Part shown: in pieces, positions 6,749 to 10,574 of the stretch
How positions within the stretch are numbered: position 1 is the first letter of the stretch
Layout of the letters: every line of letters starts with the position of its first letter
From: Planctomycetota bacterium
GTDB lineage: Bacteria > Planctomycetota > Phycisphaerae > WQYP01
Assembly (NCBI GenBank): GCA_021816165.1
Contig: JAKAYZ010000022.1
Span: 1 to 10,574 of the forward strand
Length of the DNA: 10,574 bases
Direction: 5' to 3'
Notes under the pieces: generated by a model
The model's database searches: none
What the model saw: the letters and a program-made list of their open reading frames with translations, nothing else
What the model was told of the DNA's origin: nothing
Position numbers and translations under genes: made by a program

Positions 6749-7183
6749 TCAAGTACACTGGTTGTACGTGCCCACATCTACCGGCTTGCCATTTCCCAGT
6801 GCGGTATCACAGTACGATGAGTTATTCTGCGGGTTTGTTTCGCAAGTGCCTACCTCGTAGACCACGCAGGGCGACACTGGGTTCGGCGTCGAGTAACAAC
6901 CGCTTCCCTTGCCCGATTGGCAGGTCGTGTTCTCCGCGTTCGAAGCAATTACACCGAGGCACGTACTTCCATCATCGTATTTGGTACAATTTGTCACGTC
7001 ACCCTGGCCGTACGGGCCCGGGCTGCACGTCCCACTGCGTACGCATCCACCTGTCGCCACCCAAAGGCCGAGGCAACCCCTCATATCTGCGTTCGATGCG
7101 GGTTTCATAGCCTGTACCGGACCGGCTGATGCCATGGCCAGCATGGTGGCCGAAAACAGTCCCGCCAAAAGTAACTTGTGCAT
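6749..7183 (-). CDS. Secreted cysteine-rich small protein
   Basis: This 144-residue protein starts at ATG 7183 behind the best ribosome binding site in the window. A signal peptide (MHKLLLAGLFSATMLAMASA) with cleavage near residues 20-25 precedes a mature chain of about 120 residues. The mature chain carries 11 cysteines (37, 47, 53, 66, 75, 88, 96, 106, 114, 125, 143) and is rich in Gly, Ser, Thr and Asn. The even spacing of one cysteine about every 6-13 residues suggests a disulfide-rich extracellular or envelope protein. The odd number leaves one unpaired unless it dimerises, binds a ligand or continues past the TGA. I do not recognise a named family. Its place between a thioredoxin-like gene and, further on, a MauE-like gene suggests it is the substrate of their disulfide chemistry. 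The strong translation signal suggests it is the most abundant product of the operon. Confidence 0.7.
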   Translation of the reverse strand: MHKLLLAGLFSATMLAMASAGPVQAMKPASNADMRGCLGLWVATGGCVRSGTCSPGPYGQGDVTNCTKYDDGSTCLGVIASNAENTTCQSGKGSGCYSTPNPVSPCVVYEVGTCETNPQNNSSYCDTALGNGKPVDVGTYNQCT

Positions 7184-7188
7184 AAAGC

Positions 7189-7195
7189 ACCTCCT
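7189..7195 (-). promoter_or_regulatory. Perfect Shine-Dalgarno site of the cysteine-rich gene
   Basis: AGGAGGT on the minus strand, five bases before ATG 7183 and preceded by seven T. It is clearly stronger than the sites of the other operon genes, which are mostly TTGGAG-type or weaker. It fixes the start of the cysteine-rich gene and suggests a high yield. Confidence 0.75.
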
Positions 7196-7213
7196 AAAAA
7201 AATGAACCGCAGT

Positions 7214-7236
7214 CGCCGCCCCTACGCGGGGCGGCG
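7214..7236 (-). promoter_or_regulatory. Strong intercistronic GC hairpin
   Basis: CGCCGCCCC (7214-7222) pairs perfectly with GGGGCGGCG (7228-7236) across a five-base loop. In the direction of transcription it sits right after the stop of the broken thioredoxin-like gene. It is followed 11 bases later by seven T and then the AGGAGGT of the cysteine-rich gene. The T run is too far off for a textbook terminator. It may be a partial terminator, or a 5' stabiliser of a processed mRNA starting with the cysteine-rich gene. Confidence 0.5.
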
Positions 7237-7237
7237 G

Positions 7238-7869
7238 TCAGTTCAGCCAATTCAATTTCATTGCCGCGGCATCCCCTTTGGCTTCTGTAACCGTGCCATT
7301 CCTAAGTGATACAGCCGTCGGTGTTGTTGCAAACTGCTGGCGGCCAGTACCAAGTTCCGCACGCAGGACCGCGAAAAACGGCGCGGCTCCGCTGTCGGTG
7401 GCGGACCAATTAGCCGATTCTCCTCCGAAGACCACCGGGCTGCGAACGTATTCGACAGCACAGCAGCAAACGCCACTCGCAATCTGGGTGGGTTTATTTT
7501 CCACCGCCCAGCGGCGCGTTCGTATTTGGGAATTTCTTTCTGGCACTCGGCGCAGTCCGCATGGCAACACAGCCTAGCCCAGCGAGCCACATCGCGTTTT
7601 TCCGCTAGCGACTTGCCTTCAGCTTGCGTTACGATGCTCCCTAGCACCGGTAAGCAACGGCCAATCCAGCCCTGTGGCTCTATGCTAACCAATCGCCGTT
7701 GGACAGCGATGATCAAACCATTAACCGCTCCCACGGGCTCTGGGAACTCAACCGCTGGCGCAACAACCCGCTGCGCGACCTCAGAGGAAATTGCGGAAGC
7801 AGCCCCTCCTGCGCAACCTCCCGGGGGCGGCCGTGCCGCCTTGAAAGGGTGGATAATCGTTCCGTTCAT
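7238..7869 (-). pseudogene. TlpA/MauD-like thioredoxin-fold protein, interrupted by a frameshift
   Basis: The start is ATG 7869 with AGGAAGAAG upstream, 38 bases after the previous gene. The first frame gives WIG.CLPVLGS and GKSLAE (about residues 68-90), then CAEC at 106-109 in HADCAECQKEIPKYERAA. That is the CxxC...E.P layout of TlpA/MauD-type thiol oxidoreductases. The first frame then runs to a stop at 7258 with no thioredoxin character. The -1 frame, open from about 7570 and ending at 7238, supplies the missing half: VLRAELGTG, then FATTPTAVSLRNGTV, the typical cis-proline loop and final hairpin. The switch lies between about 7500 and 7410. A one-base loss, in nature or in the assembly, best explains this. 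No clear membrane anchor is visible at the N terminus. Expected role: electron transfer to or from exported cysteines. Confidence 0.65.
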
Positions 7870-7907
7870 ATCTTCTTCCTGCCGTAAAAATTTTCCGGCC
7901 TCCGTTG

Positions 7908-9785
7908 CTACCACGGGTCGACCGGCGAGCTCCATCCGGTCGCGAGGCCCCGCGCCACGTTGCGTAGCCCCTCTCGGGCTATCAACCCATCCAGCCGCGT
8001 ATCGTGCACCCGCCATTGCACCGCCTGCTCGGAAAGCAATGCGGATTTGCGACCCCACCTGATTCCGTATTCTTTCCAATCCTTCGCCCGCTGCTTTAAT
8101 ACACGCCTGATGTGGGCGTCCCAATTCCGGCCCGCCCCTCTGGTAAGAAAGACCGCGGCCCGGCTTACCATCACGCCCCCGATCCGCCTCAGTTGCTGAA
8201 GCGTCAGGTGCCGCTCGGCACCTTGGCCGTTGATTTCAAAAGCCGCCATTACTGTGCCGTAGCATGCCTGGAGCCAGTAGACCAGCCGGTTGGCGATCGT
8301 GCCGCGAAACCACGGACGCGAATGCACGGAGTAGCCGCGTACCGCCAAGGCACCATCTATTGCCCGTACAACCCTCATCGCCACAGGCGCGTATAGCGGC
8401 CCCGACGTTACCGCCGGGCAACTCACGTCCGGGCCGTCATTGGATTCCAGACAATGCAGGTTGATTGCCAGATCAATGCGGTGGCCGCTGTCGATCCATT
8501 TCTGGAAGTAATCGGCATATTCCGATGATTCCATCGTCGGCGGTCCGGTGAATGACTGCGCCGCATTATGGTGAATGCATAAGGCCGCACCGTCGGGGTC
8601 GAGGATCGGGATAATCTGGAACTGAAAATTTTCGCGCAGCCGCTGCGCAGTGGGTGAATCCGATACCAGGAATTGTATGGCTCCCTGCGCCGGCCAGGAG
8701 CCATCAATTTCGTCGCCGTTTTCGCGGGCGTAAACGAGTATTCCGGGCCGGCCCTGTTTCCCGGCAACTGGCCTCGGAATTTCCACCACTTGCAGCGGTC
8801 GGCCATGTAGCGATTTGCCAATGGTGACTACTCTGCAGTAACGGTTGCCTTTCAGACTGGCAAGAAAATCCTCGTTGTACGCAGGCGTATACGGGTAGCG
8901 CATCGCAATATATGCCTTATCATGCTTGAACTTTTGCACAAAACAGAGTTCGTTACCGCTGCGCCAGGTGTTGGCGATAAAGTGCCATCTCTGGCCGCCG
9001 GTATTCGGAAGCACCGCGCCGTTAAACGCCTGTGTAGTTCTGGGATCTGACGGCGGCGCTGATTCCATGGCCCGTAAGCCGCTGATGCGGCGGCAGTAGC
9101 TGTAAACCGGATTAAGCGTCTGCCAGAACTTGATGTTGACGTTGGTTAAATCAAAGCGAATGGTTTTTCCACGGACGCCCCGCACCTTGAAAAGAAACCA
9201 GAAAAGACATTTGCCGCCGTACATACGAATCTGCGAGCCGGTGAAGGTCAGGGCATAATGCGTGGGGGAGATTTCCTCTGTGCTGATCGGCACGCTGTTG
9301 CTGAAATTGGTAAGTACCTCGATGGATTTTAGATCTTTTGGGGTACCACCATTGGCCATCTGCCAGCGGTGCCGCCGCTGCTCAAGGGCCGGTTCATACC
9401 AGGGCTGGGCGAGCGCGACATATTCCGGCAACGGATTCGCCGGGTCGTTAAGCCAGGGGATTTGGGCGAATGCGATGCCGCGCGGCAGCTTTACTTTGGC
9501 CAACGCTGATTGCGGAATTGTGGCGGGAATTGCTGATATTTTTCCTGCCGTGTGAGGGGATAAGTGGGAGCGAGCCTTGGCATATTTGCTGGATGATCTG
9601 GCGGAAAATGCCACACCACGGTTGATTGGATTACTTGCGGCGTGGGCGTTGGCGGCAGACGTTGATTTAGGCGGTGCAACCGCTCCTTTGCGCTGGGAGC
9701 AAAAGTAAAGCACTCCAGCCACCAGCGCAACGGCAATGGCCGCAGCCGTAAGGCTTATAATCCATGTGTGCTTTTGATTCCGCAT
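7908..9785 (-). CDS. Membrane-anchored M14 carboxypeptidase-like protein with altered zinc site
   Basis: This 625-residue protein starts at ATG 9785; the ribosome binding site (TTGGAC) is weak. Residues 7-29 form one transmembrane anchor, followed by a low-complexity linker. Residues about 150-305 match the beta-sandwich domain in front of cytosolic-type (AGBL/Nna-like, M14B) carboxypeptidases, ending in the hallmark YPYTPAYNEDF. The catalytic domain follows: ILVYARENGDEIDGSW aligns with the family's R-x-H-P-G-E motif, but the zinc-binding His is Asn356, while Glu359 remains. IIPILDPDG matches the 'P(M/I)LNPDG' strand. The 'DLNR' substrate-binding motif after it is missing. His444 in INLHC fits the third zinc ligand and Glu517 in AAFEI the catalytic Glu. 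The domain architecture is clear. Peptidase activity is doubtful, and a binding role is possible. It is the first gene of the eight-gene run. Confidence 0.75.
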   Translation of the reverse strand: MRNQKHTWIISLTAAAIAVALVAGVLYFCSQRKGAVAPPKSTSAANAHAASNPINRGVAFSARSSSKYAKARSHLSPHTAGKISAIPATIPQSALAKVKLPRGIAFAQIPWLNDPANPLPEYVALAQPWYEPALEQRRHRWQMANGGTPKDLKSIEVLTNFSNSVPISTEEISPTHYALTFTGSQIRMYGGKCLFWFLFKVRGVRGKTIRFDLTNVNIKFWQTLNPVYSYCRRISGLRAMESAPPSDPRTTQAFNGAVLPNTGGQRWHFIANTWRSGNELCFVQKFKHDKAYIAMRYPYTPAYNEDFLASLKGNRYCRVVTIGKSLHGRPLQVVEIPRPVAGKQGRPGILVYARENGDEIDGSWPAQGAIQFLVSDSPTAQRLRENFQFQIIPILDPDGAALCIHHNAAQSFTGPPTMESSEYADYFQKWIDSGHRIDLAINLHCLESNDGPDVSCPAVTSGPLYAPVAMRVVRAIDGALAVRGYSVHSRPWFRGTIANRLVYWLQACYGTVMAAFEINGQGAERHLTLQQLRRIGGVMVSRAAVFLTRGAGRNWDAHIRRVLKQRAKDWKEYGIRWGRKSALLSEQAVQWRVHDTRLDGLIAREGLRNVARGLATGWSSPVDPW

Positions 9786-9925
9786 GTGCGCGTCCAATGA
9801 AGGCCATGACACAAAACAGGAAAACCGGCCGCATTTGCAACCAGCACCAACCAAATTGAAAAACTACCACCACGAATCGCGATACTGCGGCGAAGAACAC
9901 CGCCGCCAGATCACGGACGGGATAA

Positions 9926-9955
9926 ATGATACCCCCCCCCCTCAAAAAAAGGCAA
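9926..9955 (-). promoter_or_regulatory. Promoter candidate with poly-G spacer for the minus-strand operon
   Basis: On the minus strand TTGCCT (9955-9950, four of six to TTGACA) and TATCAT (9931-9926, five of six to TATAAT) are 18 bases apart. The spacer consists of six T, GA and ten G. Transcription would begin near 9919, leaving a leader of about 135 bases before ATG 9785. The rest of the gap 9786-10085 shows no gene or other clear site. The boxes are readable; use as a promoter is inferred. Confidence 0.4.
9932..9941. repeat. Homopolymer run of ten C (G on the minus strand)
   Basis: Ten C in a row, with a seven-A run at 9944-9950 close by. Such tracts slip during replication and in sequencing. 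It is the longest single-base run in the window and lies between the two boxes of the promoter candidate. Confidence 0.9.
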
Positions 9956-10085
9956 GCGCAAAATGCAAATATTTATTTTTTCTTGTAGCCTCCCACCCAA
10001 ATTATTTACCACGAAAATGCCACTAATTACCATTTACCAAACGCCGCCTAATTATGTTGGCTTTGCGACGCAATGCCGATCCGCC

Positions 10086-10505
10086 TCATGGAAGCGGGCG
10101 GCAGCGGGCAGAATTACATCCGCCGAAGAGGCGTACGCGGTTTTTGGCAAATGCGCGGTAGGCGATGTTTGCGAGCCTTCGCACCGGGGGCACGCGCAAC
10201 AGATTGATCAATATCAAACGATCCATCCGCTGGGGCAGCGCACGCCAAATACAAATAAATGCGTCAACTGCGGTAAAGATCTGCCCGTCGGAGGTCAATA
10301 CGTGCATGACATCATGGACATGTTGAGCATCCAGGCCATAGGCTGTAGCATTGAAATCCGGCGCGGCGATGTTGATGGCCTGAAGGTGCCCAAGACGATC
10401 GTTCCGGAGATGGCGTTGAATTTCGCGGTTACAGACCGGACATTGACCATCATAAAAAATGCGAAGCGGATAATATTGCGGCGAGCTATTCATACGCACT
10501 AACAT
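10086..10505 (-). CDS. DCC-family (DUF393) thiol-disulfide oxidoreductase-like protein
   Basis: This 139-residue protein shows the DCC signature near its N terminus: IFYDGQCPVCNREI, with the D-G-x-C-P-x-C core at about residues 19-24. A helix with basic residues follows, then a middle part with the usual 'DGQIFTAVDAF' segment and a C-terminal helix pair (RVPPVRRLANIAYRAFAKNR). Length fits the family (about 110-150). Members are small thioredoxin-fold proteins with a CxxC pair; most have no assigned substrate. There is no signal peptide. ATG 10505 and ATG 10493 are both possible; neither has a clear Shine-Dalgarno site and the domain begins after both. It is 300 bases upstream of the redox operon and in the same direction, so it may be separately transcribed yet functionally linked. 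Confidence 0.8.
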   Translation of the reverse strand: MLVRMNSSPQYYPLRIFYDGQCPVCNREIQRHLRNDRLGHLQAINIAAPDFNATAYGLDAQHVHDVMHVLTSDGQIFTAVDAFICIWRALPQRMDRLILINLLRVPPVRRLANIAYRAFAKNRVRLFGGCNSARCRPLP

Positions 10506-10509
10506 TAGG

Positions 10510-10527
10510 CGATTCGTCCGGGCGAAT
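10510..10527. repeat. Short inverted repeat upstream of the DCC gene
   Basis: GATTCG and CGAATC flank a six-base centre (TCCGGG), just in front of the DCC gene start. It could be an operator, a small leader hairpin or chance. No T run follows in either direction. Confidence 0.3.
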
Positions 10528-10574
10528 CCAGAAGTAACTGGTAATTTTCGTTTTTGCGTTAAATTAAAAAACTT

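Noticed and set aside
6749..6751. Selenocysteine or a reassigned UGA in the cysteine-rich gene
   Set aside because: No convincing hairpin follows the TGA at the distance a bacterial SECIS element needs, and TGA is a normal stop in other genes here, for example in the ATGA overlap at 5412-5415.
7489..7495. A-AAC-CCA on the minus strand fits the pattern of a -1 slippery heptamer in the thioredoxin-like gene
   Set aside because: The pairing class is a poor one for slippage. No strong structure is evident right after it, and the first frame still looks thioredoxin-like (LRVAFAAVLSN) beyond this point, so the joint probably lies further downstream.
9963..10502. Open frame of 179 codons on the + strand
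   Set aside because: It is antisense to the DCC gene, whose CPVC motif makes the minus strand the coding one.

Overview
The window looks like chromosomal DNA of a planctomycete-type bacterium, most likely a Phycisphaerae-like lineage. This is an inference from gene content: a DUF1573 protein fused to a papain-like (C39) domain, a MauE/DoxX-like membrane protein, small TPR-like secreted proteins and a cysteine-rich secreted protein, in a GC-rich genome with rather loose gene packing. No rRNA, tRNA, CRISPR array, insertion sequence or phage gene was seen.

Layout. On the left (57-769, + strand) is a visibly AT-richer two-gene unit whose second gene resembles HicA-type toxins and whose first gene resembles HicB-type antitoxins, with the two genes overlapping at GTGA. 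Next is a + strand gene of unknown function (963-1739) with a perfect TTGACA box just upstream. Everything from 1895 to 10505 is on the minus strand. Reading in the direction of transcription: a DCC-family thiol-disulfide oxidoreductase-like protein (10505-10086); a 300-bp gap with a promoter candidate whose spacer contains a run of ten G; then a tightly spaced run of eight genes. These are a membrane-anchored M14 carboxypeptidase-like protein with an altered zinc site (9785-7908), a TlpA/MauD-like thioredoxin broken by a frameshift (7869-7238), a secreted protein with 11 cysteines (7183-6749), a secreted possibly LolA/RseB-like protein (6563-5412), a secreted C39 peptidase-DUF1573 fusion (5415-4141), a MauE-like membrane protein with a damaged-looking C terminus (4127-3720), and two tandem paralogous secreted TPR-like proteins (3653-2796 and 2755-1895). 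A hairpin directly after the last stop may end the operon.

How the genes may work together (inference). MauE and MauD are known from methylamine dehydrogenase maturation, where they are needed for the disulfide-rich small subunit. A MauE-like protein, a TlpA/MauD-like thioredoxin and an exported cysteine-rich protein in one operon, with papain-fold and carboxypeptidase-fold proteins, suggest a dedicated pathway that exports, oxidises and perhaps trims a cysteine-rich envelope protein. Three lesions (two apparent -1 frameshifts and one in-frame TGA) fall in just the redox genes and the cysteine-rich gene. So the system may be decaying, or the assembly may carry indels. This is the main point of the window to check.
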